A DNA stretch of 64,000 nucleotides from assembly GCA_011799875.1 (NCBI GenBank), contig CM022303.1, forward strand, positions 218,642,255 to 218,706,254, read 5' to 3'. Positions 32,832-45,901 of the stretch are shown here, in pieces (within the stretch, counting starts at the first letter, position 1; the number at the start of each line of letters is the position of its first letter). The position numbers were made by a program, and so were the translations under genes. Below the pieces are notes generated by a model. The model saw nothing but the letters and a program-made list of their open reading frames with translations, was not told where the DNA came from and searched no databases. This DNA is from Thinopyrum elongatum (lineage: Eukaryota; Streptophyta; Magnoliopsida; Poales; Poaceae).

Positions 32832-33068
32832 GGAGCCCCCGGGCCTAGGCCACACACGAGTGCGAGGCGTTGTTGGGCTAGGCCCAAACAGTGCACAGGC
32901 ACATGTGGCAGGGGATTAACTGCTCGTAAATATCCCGCTTACTGTGCCCCCCACTACGCGCGTTGAATGCGTGACGTGGGAAGCGTGCGCTGAAAGGCTG
33001 CAACTGCAGCATGCCTGCAGAGGCGTATTTTCATTGGGGAGTGAAAGAAGCGGCCTCGCCCCTTCCCC

Positions 33069-33078
33069 ATAAAAAGGG
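33069..33078 (+). promoter_or_regulatory. Probable TATA box of the antisense gene in the Tat element
   Basis: CATAAAAAGG in a pyrimidine-rich context, about 150 bp upstream of the ATG at 33,231. It suggests an internal promoter outside the LTR, on the strand opposite to gag-pol. Confidence 0.45.
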
Positions 33079-35769
33079 AAACTGCAGAGGCGCAGCCTAT
33101 TTACCCCCCTCTTCTTCTCAATCTGGATTCCGCCATTATCTTCCCCTTCCAAGCTCAAAGCCATACTTCTCCTCTTTCGCTCTTCGCTTCCGCACCCGCT
33201 CGATCCTCAGCCTCCGCCCTCGCAATCGCCATGCCGCCCAAGGCTAGCAAGGGCAAAGGCAAGAGCAAGGAGACGAAGGCCGATGTCCCGGAGAGCGAGC
33301 TGGTGAAGATGCGAAAGAAGTTCATCGTCTTCGCTCCGACGCTCGATGCGAGGGCTTTGAAGAACCGATACCAGTGCATGTGGGCGAAGGGGACACAAGC
33401 TCATCCCGCAACGCGTGTGATTCCAGGTTCTTGTTCCAAGAGCGGCCCTGATAGGTATCATTTCTTCACCGCTTACTTCTATTGCGGACTCTGTCCTCCA
33501 TTCTCTGATTTCTTCAACGATATTATGTACACATACGGCTTCCACCTTCTTGATTTCACGCCGAACGCCGTAATGTGCATGTCCATCTTCGCTCATCTTT
33601 GCGAAAACTTTGCCGGAGTAGTTCCCAACACCGCCCTTTTCTGCCATTACTTTATTCCTCGCATCCAAAAGGGGGAGGCCCTTTCCGGTTCTATCGCTTG
33701 GATTCCACGGGCTTGGAATAAGAAGATATACCCAGATGGAGTTCAACGCGAGAAGTGGGACGAATGGCGGTCTGAGTGGTGCTGGATCAAGGAAGCAGAT
33801 CCCCATCCGTTCTGTTCGCCTCGACGGCAGAAGGTGGTCCGTGGCAGTGACTGGAGCGATCTCGCCGCAGAGGACGAGAGGCTCACAATCGCTACCACCA
33901 GGATCCTCCGCCTGAAAGCTGCCGGGCCTACAATGGAGATGATCGGCTTCGATTTCCTCCGCCGCCGCATCGCCCCCCTACAGAGCAGGGGAAGACCAGC
34001 TTGGGAGTACCGAAACGCAGCGGACATCATGAGGCTGTGCCCGGGATTGAACAACAATCTAATGACCATGCAGCTCGGCGCTCTCCGCCACAAGTTATTC
34101 CAGCGCGATGACAAACATCGGTTGCCGGCAAGAATTGTTCCGTTGTGCAACAACTCCGCGCTGGGGTCGATCATTGCCTTCATGCCAATGTTCAACGCCC
34201 ACGGTCTTGACGCGACTTGGGCCGAGCCAACCGAGGAGGAAGCACAAAAGTTCTTCGACAACTTGTCGGAGAGGGCCGTCCGGGAAGAGATGGGCCTCAT
34301 TCGCGCCACCACTGACGAAGAAGTGGCGTATATTGCCTCTAGGGTGGAGGAAGCGAATCTTGCCGCGGAGGCCGGCAGCGTCGGTTTCATAGAATGGGAA
34401 ACCAGCGATGCAGAAGTTGTGATGGAAGAAAATCCTGCCGGGGAAGCTGAGGCTGCCGGGGAACAGAGCAGCGCGGCCGCTGAGGGCTTATCCGACGAGG
34501 ACGTAGCCGAAGAAGAGCCACAGGAGGAGCCCCCAGCTCCGAAGAAGACCAAGCGCGTCCTTCGAAAAGCTGCTTCCAGCATCCCGGCAAGCCAACCTTC
34601 CTCGAGTAGTGAGGCTCCCGGCAAGAAGGCGGCCGGCAAGACTGCACCGCGGCAAGGAGTTCGACAGCAACCTACGCGGCGCGCGAGACCCGCACCTGCG
34701 GCAACTACTGAGGTGGCAGGGGCGTCTCACACAACCGCACCGGAGGCTGAGGTGGCAGAATCACGCCAACCCCCTGCGCCTGCTACAGCCAAGCGACCCA
34801 GGACCCCTCCTCCGCCCCCTCACATGGACACTGCAATGGAGGTCGATTTCGACATCTACGGCTTTAGCCCGGAACGAGAAGAGGAAGAGTAAGTATCCTG
34901 TCATAGCCTTTATCTTCCAAATCTTGAGGTAATCTTATAGCCTTGCTTTGTCTCGTCTCTGCAGTGATGCAGAAACCTTGGCGGAAAGGGCGGCAAAGAG
35001 GTTGAGAACTTCCACGGGCGACGAGCCCCCGGCTGGCTCTACGAGTGCGCCGGAAATTGTCGTCGTCAGCCCGGAGCTCAGCCCTCAACGCAGCCCCCAG
35101 CGTGAGTTCTCCACTCATTTTCCGCTGACGGGCGCTGAGGTTTTACCCTTGCCGCTGATATCTTTGGGCTTGCAGGAGAAGAACAGCAACAGGGAGAAGT
35201 GGAAACCGCCCCTGTCGTGCCGCCTCCGTCAACCACGCCGCCCACAAGTGCATCCCCGGCAAGAGTTACCACTGACGAGGCTATCCTGGTTGAGGAAGAG
35301 CCGGTATACATGGATACCAGCAACATTTCCCCGGCAACCAACATTGCCGGGAGGGGCGAGGCCACCTCTCAACACCTCGATGCAGGTAACTATTTGCCTT
35401 GGAGCGCTTGTTATCCTTTTCTTTATCTTTCTTTCTTTTTGTCTTCTTGGACTTCAATCTTAATCTTATTTGGTTTCCTTCCTTCGTCCTCCAGAATTCC
35501 CTGTGACGGAACACATGGATGTTGATGTTGTCATCGAGGAGACCGCCAGGGATGCCGCCGCCGAAGCTGACAGGATTGCCGCTAGCGAAGCCGCCAAAGA
35601 TGCCACTGTCAAAGTCGGCAAAAATGTTGCCAAGGAAACCACCAAGGAATCTGCCGAGAGGGCCGGCGAAGAAACTGATGACCACACTGACGACATTCCT
35701 GCCGCAGGAGCGCCATGCGCTACATCGGCCACAGAGCCCCCAGCCACCGGCGAGGCAAACGTCGAGGAC

Positions 35770-38700
35770 TGTGACGACCCCGGCTTAATCGTGCACTAAT
35801 CATACACGCAAATGTGCACGATCAAGCCTACGGACTCACTTGAAGATATCACAACACAACTCTAAAACATAAATAAAGTCATACAAGCTTAATATTACAA
35901 GCCAGGGCCTCGAGGGCTCGAATACATAGCTCGATGGCATACAAGTGTCAGCGGAAGCATCAGATATCTGAGTACAGATATATTACAGAGAGAGAGATAA
36001 GCCTTCATAGAGGCGGGGTAAAATAAAATACTACGATCGAAAGGCGTAGGCCTCCTGCCCTGGACCCTCCGATCCTACTCCTGGTCGTCAGTCGGCTCCT
36101 CGTAGTAGTAGTACTCGCCAGGCGGGTAGTAGTACTGGTCGTCGGCTGGGGCGTCTGGCTCAGGGGCTCCGTCGTCTGGTGGCATCAAATGGAATATGGG
36201 GGGAAAAGAAAATAAAGCAAACGTGAGTACTCATCCGAAGTACTCAGCAAGCAAGGATCTACACTACATGTGCATCATTTTCAAAGGAATTGCTATATAT
36301 GTGGACTGGGCTGCAGAAATGCCAGAATAGAAGGGGATAGTCTAGTCCTATCGAAGACTAGCATCTTCATCAATCTTCGTCAGTCTTGCAGCAATAGAAG
36401 AGATCAGATGAACATAATGTAAAGTAGCAGTAGTAGTAGTACCATCAACCTCGACTTGAGATCCTTTCTCGACTCCCTGCGAGAAAGCAATCCCAGAGCC
36501 GTACTATCCATTTCTCATCACATGTTCTAGTTGTACCGATCGGGATACAACTCCGAGTGTCCGTTACCGTAGGACAGGCTATCGATAGAAGTTTCTTCCC
36601 TGCAGGGGTGCACCAACTTACCCACCACGCTCGCTTAACTCCGGCCGGACACACTTTTCTGGGTCATGCCCGGCCTCGGCCAAACAACACGCCACAACCC
36701 GACCTAGGCTCTAAAGAGAGGTCAGCACGCCGGACTAACCTATGCCCCCGGGGGTCTTGGGCCTTCGCCCCGGGAACCCTGCACGTTGCGAGGACGTTTT
36801 GGAAGCAGACCTAGCAACCGCTTAATACAAGCGCAGTTGCGTTCCCAGTCCAATCCAAAATGGTCCGCTCCTCGCTGACGTCAATAGAGCTTTGGCTGAT
36901 GTATACGACACAGAACGCCCATACTATGCCCACGTGATGGTTAGTGCTATCGGGCCAGAGGCCCCTCGGATCAAATATCCAAACCGTAGTGGATTAGGAG
37001 CGCGCGGAAACGAGCAGAGACTCACGATCGATGTGACCCCGTCGCCCCGTCTCGAGGACTTGCGGCAAGGGCTAAGAATGCCCGGCCACGCCTCGTAGTT
37101 ATCTCGCGGGCACCATCCAGGTCAACCCGACTCCACATCACTTCGCAATAAGCTCGCGCGGGTACCCCTCAGGGCCAACCCGTCTTTAGTAACATGGTTT
37201 AGTGCAGGTCATAATATCCAAGGTAACTGTGTGTCTCACACCGAAGGGAACCCTGAGGAATCACCCTCGACGGAATTCCCGCTCGATGTTATCATCAAGG
37301 TGAACGAAGGAGGAATCACCCTCGAGGTCCACACTTGAGAGGTTGCACGATGATGTCGTTATCGGGGTGGTGTAGGAGGAATCACCCTCGCTTACCACGA
37401 CCGAGTAACTAACCTACAAGGTTAACATCAGAAGTGCTGACGAGGTATCACCCTCGGCACTCGACGGTAACCCAGTAGTGTCGGCAACTAAAGGGGGAAG
37501 TGACGTGCGGTGCCGGGGCCTGGTCTTCAATCCCGATGATCGGGTCTTCTGATATCCAGCAGGGCAGTCGGGATCAAGTGGGGGTCTCTGTCGTGTCTCT
37601 ACCCAGCCTATTCTAAACAGTCTAGGATAACCAGTAAGGTAGCAAGGTAGGTTACAATAAACAGGCTATGCAACAGATATAGGAAACAGTAGCAGCAACA
37701 GTTCTAATGCAAGCATAAGAGAGAAGAGAATAGGCGATATAGGCATGCTCAAAATGGGGGTGCTTGCCTGTTTGCTCTGGGGCAAGGGCAAGGTCTTCAG
37801 TGGTATCGTCGGGGACGTAGTCGTACTCCTGAGATGCGTCTGCCTCGGGAGCTACATCAACGTCGGGGTCTACCAAGAGAAAAGAGGGGGAAGAAACAGG
37901 TAAACATAATGCAAACAAATGCAATATGGTGCGTGTGATGCTATGATGCAGTGCAGGGTTGCCTAATTATGCATCTAAGTCATTTTAGTTTTTTTAGAAT
38001 TAATCTGGGATTTAATATCCGACGTGTGTGCACTATTCATCTACCGGATTCGGGTCCGGAGTTACGAGTTCTTCTATGTAGGGGGTTCCGATGGAGCAAC
38101 TTTCATGTTTTAACTTTTTCGATCCGAGCTACGGTTTAAAAGTTATTAATTTTCGAAGATTATTTGGATTTCTGGAATTATTTAATTCGAATTTGAACAG
38201 TAGCAGGAAATGCTGGGTGCACCCGGTGCAGTGCACCAGAGAGGCGCTAGAGGGGCTGACAGTGGAGCCGGCAGCTGGGTCAGCGGGTCAGCCGTTGACT
38301 AGTTGACTGGTCAACCGGGCCCCACTAGTCAGTGACTGGGCTCCGCCCAGTCAGCACAGTGGACCAGTCAACTGGGTCAACTGGGCCCGCGGGGCCCAGC
38401 TACCAGTGACCAGAAGTGGGCCCGGGCAACGCCACGTAAGCGCCGGCGCCGGAGAGAGCTCCGGCGAGCTCCCGCGGCGTCTGCCTCGCCGGCGACGCTC
38501 GGAATCGCTCCACAGAGCACCAAATCGAGCGCCACCAGGCTCGTTCGAACGAGGGAAGGACGCCGCATCCAGCTGGGCTAGCGCGGCGGCTCGGGGTTGG
38601 CCGGAGATGACCGGACGGCGAGGTGCCGCGGCGGTGGGCTTCGGGTGATGTCGGAAACGCGGCAACCGCACGCGTTTGCGCTAACTAAAAGGCCGTAACG

Positions 38701-39824
38701 GCTCTACGGGACGCGGTGAGTACGTTAGACTCGCGCGGGTGACCAAACGGTCACGGGAACATAGCCAGCGACGAGCTCGCGCGGCGGCGATTCGGTTAAG
38801 AAGGGGATCGGCGTCTACGAGCGTGGAGAGAGAGGAGGGAGAGAGGGGTTCGTCGCGGTGGCTTACGGTGCGGCTCACGGCGGCCCTCGGAGGTTTAGTA
38901 GCTGCCGAAGCGTTGCCGGAGACGAGGAAGTCGACGGCGACCGAATGGAGGAGGCGGCGTCGATTCCTCGCCAGCAGTGCCTCCCGGCTCCGACTCGAAG
39001 GCGTGGTCGACGTGGCCGAGGACGGCGGTCGTGGCAGAGACGTCAAGGCTGCAGGAGGGGCTCGGTCGCCGCGGTGTGGCTAGACGGCGGCGGCTGCGGC
39101 GCTCGGGTGCGGAGACAGAGAGGAAGGGAGAGAGAGCGCGTGGGTGAGAGAGAGAGAGAGCCGGAGTGAGAGGAGAGGCCAGGGGGGAAGCACCAGCTCG
39201 GCCTTATCGCCTCCTCGCGTCGACGGCGTCGCGGTGTCGACCGGTGAGTGGCGAGCGCGCGCTCTGTCCATGGCGGCGCCGACACGGGGCGGGAGCAGGT
39301 AGGAGTGGACTGGGCTGAGGCGGCCCAGTCACCAGGTAAATGGGCTGCTGCCCTTTTTTATTTATTTCTTTCTGGTTTTTCTTTTATTCATTAGCAGAGA
39401 GAGAGAAATGCAATTAATTGGGCAAACAATTAGTGTAGGAAAAATATGGGGCCAGGCCCAATAAATCCAACACACTTTTAGACAGTGCCACAAATATTTT
39501 GGTAACCAGAGAAATTCATTTGGAATTTTCAAAAAATGAAACAACATTTAAATACGCTGGATTTGATTTGTTTTAATTGCTACTGTTCATCTTTGTAGGA
39601 ATGATGTTGTTTAAGTTAACAACAAGTTGTTTTGGATTTAATGCTAGATGATGAACATTTTTGCAGCAACTTTTGAACAACTTTATTTTTCAGTTGAATT
39701 TGAATTGAGTTACAAAGAGAAATTTGAATTGAAGTGTTTAAGCCTTATGATCAAGCATGGCAGATGAAGATGACTTGGCATGATTAAGAGGTGATCACTG
39801 TAGTGTGATGATGGGGATGTTACA
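35770..39824 (-). repeat. Tekay-like element 3' LTR (4.06 kb)
   Basis: Starts TGTGACGACCCCGGC and ends GGGGATGTTACA on the plus strand. It is the near-identical partner of 45,902-50,002. It lacks a segment of about 37 bp present in the partner at about 48,223-48,259 and has a shorter GA run near 39,150. The ORFs inside are shared by both copies and resemble no protein, so I treat them as chance. Confidence 0.93.
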
Positions 39825-42800
39825 AATCTCCTCCACTACAAGAAATCTCGTCCCGAGATTTAAGTAGGAAAGTATAGGTAACTTCGGAAGAACGGACCTT
39901 TGCCATGTCGATTTTCTGGTGGACAATTCAGGGAATGTGGCAGAGGTATCTCTCGAGTTGAAACTTGGGGAAACATCGAGAGCAAAGTATGAAAGTACAA
40001 TAAGAAATATCAATCGAAGGGATATTCGTTCGATACCTGAACGGAGTGTGAACAGGGGTTCAGGGTATCGGGAGTAGATCATCTCTCGGAAGATGGCTCG
40101 TGATAACACACAAGTCCAAGAGTATAGGGTAACTCGGAATCAAGGATGTTAGAGGAGGGTCAGGTTCCGATCCTGTGGATCTGTGGTGGGGTGTCGATCA
40201 AAGGTAGGGAGAACGGTGATATATTACTGGTCTCGACAACAAGTATGTCAGAGGATGGACTGTCAATTATATCGGTGGCAATATCGGTACCAAGGGCGAG
40301 GGACGAAGAGAACCGTTTTCCTGCTCGTTAAACGAGGCGGACCAATAGGCAAAGTTCTCGTCCATCGGTGGTTACCGGAATGTCATCAATAATAGTAACA
40401 GGGTCTCACTGACGGAGTTGTAGATCGAGATATTTTCATAAGCAGAGAATTTATTTCTGCCCAGACAGTTTAGTTTACAGAAAAGGTTAAACAAAACAAT
40501 GGAAAGGAAAGTGTGCTTGCACACCAGGGTTGGGAGTACATCTTTCCCAAGGAAAAGCGGAGCATGATATACATGATGGGACAGCAAGTTCAATAGCATT
40601 TAGATAAAAGGGGTGAGGGAAGAATCATGATATTACCCTCACAACGGCGTTTGGATAACAGATCGAGAAACATTTGGCAATGTGCTTCCAATGTTCATGC
40701 TGGGGTTCGGAATAACACAGCCATGCTTTGAGACAGCAATGATATGGTGTCAAGTAAAGATTGGGTTCGAAGATCTCAAGAGGTACCGAGAAACAATTAC
40801 AAGGGTATCTCGGAACGTAAGGAATAACCGAACACAACCAGGTTTGTGTTGGTCGAAAGTCAAGGATGTCATCGATGATAACACAAATCATCGAAGAGCA
40901 AGGATGATAATTCTCACCATGAAGTTAATCGATAACTTGGAACAAGTCAAATATGGGCGATGATCACATCACATTTGTCGGGAGGCTCTATGAAGATGCC
41001 ATCGAACAGTGACGACATCAACTGTAAGGAATGATGAGGCGAAAAGTTTGTTGGAACCACGGATACAACACAAGCTCGAAATCAAGCTTGTTGTTCGAGG
41101 TGAAATGACAATATGAGGAAGATCGACGTAAGCTTATCTCATCGTTGGAAGTTGCTCTGGGCATAAGGACCAGGTAGCACAGTTGAAAGTTGGCACGATA
41201 GGGATATAGCTGATCCGGCTAGGAATGTTGTGATGGGGTGTTAGACTTCCCAGTAACAAGTACTAGGGGTGATACCGGAAGGTAAATCAGGGTAGAAGTT
41301 GGACGGGTGAAATGATCTGCAGAGGACAAGTATTTAACTTATCCAGGAAATGAACCCAAAGAGGAAATATGGTCGGAACCATGTTTGCAAAGGATCATTT
41401 CTTAGATACAAGATGAACTTGTACCAGGGGAATAATTATTCTTACGAGCAGCTTCCATAATAAGTTCTACATCGTTTCCATGGGCATGAACACAAAGGTT
41501 CAAGGTCGACTCCCACTTCTTCAATGCACAACCTTTCATTCACTTCTCGTTTTCGAAGAAATTGTGGTGTGGAGAATTTATCTGGTGAAGCACCAGAAGA
41601 GTATGACTCGTAGAAGTTTCTGGGTTCTCGCAGATGGCAGAAGCATAGATACAACCCTTCGGGACATTTTACAAGTCTATACAACCATCAACCAAAGCAA
41701 GGGTGCGAATACGAAAGCAGAGCATCGGAGTCAAAACGGATGATACAATTTACCGAAGGCATCATGTATCAGAGGGGGAACTGTCAGGGTTATGGAAGAG
41801 GGAGGACACTATCAAATAATAACCCACCAAAGGACCTGGCGGACCGCCAAGACTATGATTGTGAGTATCAGCACTCAATCAGATGAAGAAGGGATGCAAA
41901 TACATCGGATTATAGAAACATCGAAATAATTCAGCGATGAAGCACAAAGGGGTTATGATTCCAAAACGAAGGATCAGAAGCAGAGGCTCTGATCAAAAGA
42001 TGAGTAAGTTGGATAGAGCTAGATGGGCAATCAGTTGCAACTTGGCTGGCTGAGAATCAACTCATGTCCAGAATAGTGACTGAGCCGGAGGGACGAATTC
42101 TAGGAATCAACTGCTGCTGGTGAACATTCGCAGCATATTGGTTCAGGGGATTCAAAATGGTAATTGGCAAGGATGTTGATGGGGATTACTAGACTTATGG
42201 AATTAACCATAAGGCAAGCAGGCAAGAATTTCAGGAGCAATAGTCGGGAGAAAATTTTCGGGAGATCGGAGAGCAATTCAATGTGTTCTGGGAAGCTCTT
42301 GAATAACTGGGAATGAACAGATCCCGTGTAGTATAAGGATTTATTCGTAGGTGTGTTCAGGCGGAAAGGGACTACAAGGCAGTAGGTTCAGAGAATTCTC
42401 GAAATGTCGGATAGTACTTCGATATGTCGGATGAAACCCGGGAGTAACTGAAATGAATCTATGAACGACGAGGGTAAGTAGTTATCCATCGTAGTTTATC
42501 GGGGGTCAGGAACTGCAAAGCAGTGGGACAGGGTCTCGAGAACTTCGAGGAGTATCTTCGGAGTCTTCTGATGAAGCAGACGATCATCTGTAGTGAAAGG
42601 GCTCTCCGGGAGGAAGTGGTTACGAGATCCTAATTGTCGGTGTTAGTAAATTTTATTAAACCCGAATAGATGAGAGATTAGAATCCCAGAGTAAAGACGA
42701 GGAATAAAAGATCCTAATACCACCCAGTTGGCGACGTGGGCCCGTAAGCCACACAGCCAAGTTAGTAAAACAGTTTTCGACCACTAGACTCAACTTCGGC

Positions 42801-42850
42801 CAAGGAATTAGGAAGGGGGATACCTAGAGGCAGTCGGCTCTGATACCAAC
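39825..42850 (-). other. Internal domain of the Tekay-like element, non-coding
   Basis: From the polypurine tract (minus strand TGTAGTGGAGGAGATT, at 39,825-39,840) to the tRNA-Met PBS (minus strand TGGTATCAGAGCC, at 42,836-42,848). No gag or pol frame on either strand; only short random ORFs. The element must have used proteins of an autonomous partner. Confidence 0.8.
42836..42848 (-). promoter_or_regulatory. Primer-binding site (initiator tRNA-Met) of the Tekay-like element
   Basis: Minus strand TGGTATCAGAGCC, the standard plant PBS for initiator tRNA-Met. It should abut the 5' LTR but instead meets a polymerase fragment at about 42,851. Confidence 0.85.
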
Positions 42851-45049
42851 CTCGGCCATGTGATTTCGAAAGAAGGCATTGCCGTTAACCCAGAACGAGT
42901 TCAGGCTATTCTTGAATGGACTCCACCGAAGAATGTCAAGCAAGTCAGAAGTTTTCTCGGCCTTGCAAGCTATTGCCGTCGCTTTGTTGAGAATTTCTCA
43001 AAGATTGCTAAGCCTCTGACTGATCTTCTTCACAAAGGCGTTAAGTTTGAATGGACAGAAAAATGTCAAGAAAGTTTTCAAACACTCAAAGACAAGCTGA
43101 CCTCTGCCCCAGTACTTGCTCCTCCAGATTCTCGCAAGGACTTTGTGATATATTGCGATGCCTCTCGTGAAGAATTAGGCTGTGTCCTAATGCAAGAACG
43201 TAAAGTGATTGCCTATGGCTCTCGTCAATTGCGTCCGCATGAAGAGAATTATCCGGTACATGATCTAGAACTAGCTGCCGTCATCTATGCACTGCAGTTG
43301 TGGCGACATTACCTCCTCGGTAATCGTTGCGAGATCTACACAGATCATAAAAGTCTGAAGTACTTGTTCACTCAACCATCTCTGAACCTCCGTCAGCAAA
43401 GATGGATGGAGACCATTGCTGACTTTGATTTGGGTATTTCTTATACCCCTGGCAAGGCTAATGTAATGGCTGATGCATTGAGCCGTAAATCCTATTGCTG
43501 TGAACTTGAAGTTCAGCTAGAGCAACCACTCCTGTATGAAGAGCTTCGAAAACTAAATATCGAGATAGTTCCTCAAGGATACTTAAAAACCTTGGTTGTT
43601 GAACCAGACCTTGAGAAGGCTGTTAAGAGTGCACAAGCTAAAGATGCTGAAGTTGGTTTGATGAAGAAAGATCTTCACCTGGAAAAGTACAGGGAATTCT
43701 CGCTGTCTGAAGATGGAACCTTGTATTTCAGAGACCGTATTGTAGTACCTCGCTTCGAGCTTATGACTGACAAAGTCATGAAGGAGGCACATGATACACC
43801 GCTGTCTATTCATCCGGGTAGCACCAAGATGTATCGTGACCTTCGACAAAGGTACTGGTGGTCTAGAATGAAGCAGGATATTGCTCGTTATATTGCTGAA
43901 TGTGACGTTTGCCGTCGCATAAAGGCAGAACATCAGAAGCCTGCAGGACTTCTTCAACCACTTCCTATTCCATTGTGGAAATGGGATAGAGTGCAAATGG
44001 ACTTCATCACTAGCCTTCCCAAGTCTCAGAAGGGTCACGATGCCATTCTTGTCGTCGTCGACCAACTCTCTAAAGTTGCACATTTTCTGCCTGTCAAGGA
44101 GACGATCACTACTAGTCAGTTAGCAGAATTATACATCTCCAGAATTGTTTCACTCCACGGTATTCCGAAAGAGATCAGTTCGGACCGTGGCAGTCTATTC
44201 ACCTCCAAATTCTGGAAAAGTTTCTAGGAAGCTATGGGAACTCATATCACCTGGAGTTCAGCTTATCATCCTCAATCCCAAGGCCAAGTCGAACGAGTAA
44301 ATCAAGTGCTTGAAGACATGCTGCGAGCTTGTGTTATTTCTTTCGGCAAGAAGTGGGAAGAATCTCTTCCGTATGCGGAATTCTCTTATAACAACAGCTA
44401 TCAAGCCAGCTTGAAAATGGCCCCCTTCGGAGTACTATATGGACGTAAGTGTCGAACCCCTCTGAATTGGTCAGAAACTGGGGAACGACCGCTCGTGGGT
44501 CCGGATATTATTCAACACGCAGAAGAACAAGTCCGCATTGTCCGAGAAAATCTCAAGGCGGCCCAAGACCGCCAGAAGAGCAACTACGATCGCAAACGAT
44601 GGGGTTTGACTTATCAACCTGGTGATCAAGCTTATCTGCGTGTCACTCCCATGAAGGGCACCCATCGTTTTGGAATCAAGGGCAAGTTAGCTCCATGCTA
44701 CATTGGTCCTTTTCGCATTGTTGCCAGACATGGTCAGGTGGCATATAAATTGGAGTTACCACCGCAATTCTCTCATATCCACGACGTCTTCCATGTGTCG
44801 CAACTTCGAAAATGCTTCAAGGAGTCTCCGCACCGAGCAGTAGATCATGAGATGCTCGAATTGCAAGATGACCTATCTTATAAGGAGCATCCTATCCGCA
44901 TTCTCGATGAAGCTGAACGTCGAACTCGTCAGAAGGTCACCAAGTTCCTGAAAGTACAGTGGTCGAATCACACTGAAGATGAAGCCACTTGGGAACGCGA
45001 GGATCATCTTCGCAAGGAATACCCCGACCTCTTTCCTTCTACCTCCTAA
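42851..45049 (+). pseudogene. Tekay-lineage polymerase fragment: RT end, RNase H, integrase, chromodomain
   Basis: Opens in the middle of the reverse transcriptase ([28 protein letters not shown]). RNase H has [10 protein letters not shown], Glu in [16 protein letters not shown] and MADALSRKS. The integrase has the HHCC finger (ending [11 protein letters not shown]), [23 protein letters not shown] and HPQSQGQVERVN. A TAG at 44,225-44,227 interrupts it just after KFWKSF; the same frame continues to KLELPPQFSHIHDVFHVSQL and a chromodomain (LKVQWSNHTEDEATWE) and stops at 45,049. All catalytic acids are present. It is in the opposite direction to the element around it, and its 5' two-thirds are absent. 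Confidence 0.92.
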
Positions 45050-45087
45050 ATTCTCGGGACGAGAATTTCTTTTAGAGGAGGAGAATT

Positions 45088-45850
45088 TGTAACACCCCCT
45101 TGTAATGAGCCCTGTGACACTCTGTTAATCTTGCCAAGTCATGACCATTTGTAGTGCCAAGTCACATGGGTTAAGTATTCAATACAAATTAAATTCTGAA
45201 AATCAACTCAATTTCCAAAGTGAAATATGAAGTTGATCAAACCTTATGGGAAAATTGTTCAAAACTTTGCAAATATTCCAGAAGCACTCATAAAATTATC
45301 ACCAATAATATTTGGATTAAATAAAAGACTCAAACCATATGAAACAGCAACAAAACAACAATATACAACACATTTAAAATCATACCATTTTCAAATGAAG
45401 TCCAATTTCACCCAAACTAATTTTTAGGGAGAGCTTACACTGCACATTATTATTTGAGCCTAGCTTCATATTTTACAAAAAGGCTAAAGTGGCCTAACTA
45501 ATTCAAAACAGAGAATAAATAAAGAGAAATATAAAACAGAAAAGGAATAAGACAAAAGAGGCCGGAGCCACTTACCTGGCAACTGGGCCGAGCCCAGCTG
45601 GCCCAGCCGCTGTTCCTCCTACCTGCTCCCGCCCCGCTGTCGCCGTCGCTGTGGCCAGAGCCTCGCCGCGCCGCTCGCTGGCCGCCACCACGGCGTAGCA
45701 GGTGGGCGAGGGGATAAGCCTCGCCCCGTGCCCCTCCCCTGGACGCCTCGCCTCACTTCTCCCTCCCTCCATCGCTCTCCTCCCTCCCTTCCTCCTCCAA
45801 AATCACCGCGTCCGACCGCACTCGCCGCCGTTCACCACGCTCCACCGCGG
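45088..45850 (+). repeat. Start of a Tekay-type LTR belonging to the polymerase fragment
   Basis: Begins TGTAACACCCCCTTGTAATG right after a polypurine tract (TTAGAGGAGGAGAATT, 45,072-45,087), as a 3' LTR should. It shares TGTAACA.CCCC and TTGCCAAGTCAT-like words with the large LTRs, but is clearly a different subfamily. It is cut off at about 45,850 where filler DNA begins. Confidence 0.8.
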
Positions 45851-45901
45851 CCACACTGACGACATTCCTGCCGCAAATGTGCACTAATCATACACGCAAA
45901 T
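45851..45901. other. Filler DNA: two copied patches at the rearrangement joint
   Basis: 45,851-45,875 is identical to 35,682-35,706, which is antisense-gene sequence outside the Tekay-like element. 45,876-45,901 copies LTR-internal text (GTGCACTAATCATACACGCA). The LTR then resumes with GACCCCGGC, missing its first six bases (TGTGAC). Confidence 0.85.

Noticed and set aside
33207..34730. Long minus-strand ORFs opposite the Tat antisense gene (199 and 298 codons)
   Set aside because: They are mirror frames of exon 1, whose plus-strand frame has domain-like sequence, proper splice sites and a promoter.
36445..39300. ORFs inside the large LTRs (also at 46,570-49,480)
   Set aside because: Present in both LTR copies simply because the LTRs are duplicates; low-complexity or Arg/Ser-rich products with no family resemblance.
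43583..44083. 166-codon minus-strand ORF
   Set aside because: Antisense shadow of the Tekay integrase.
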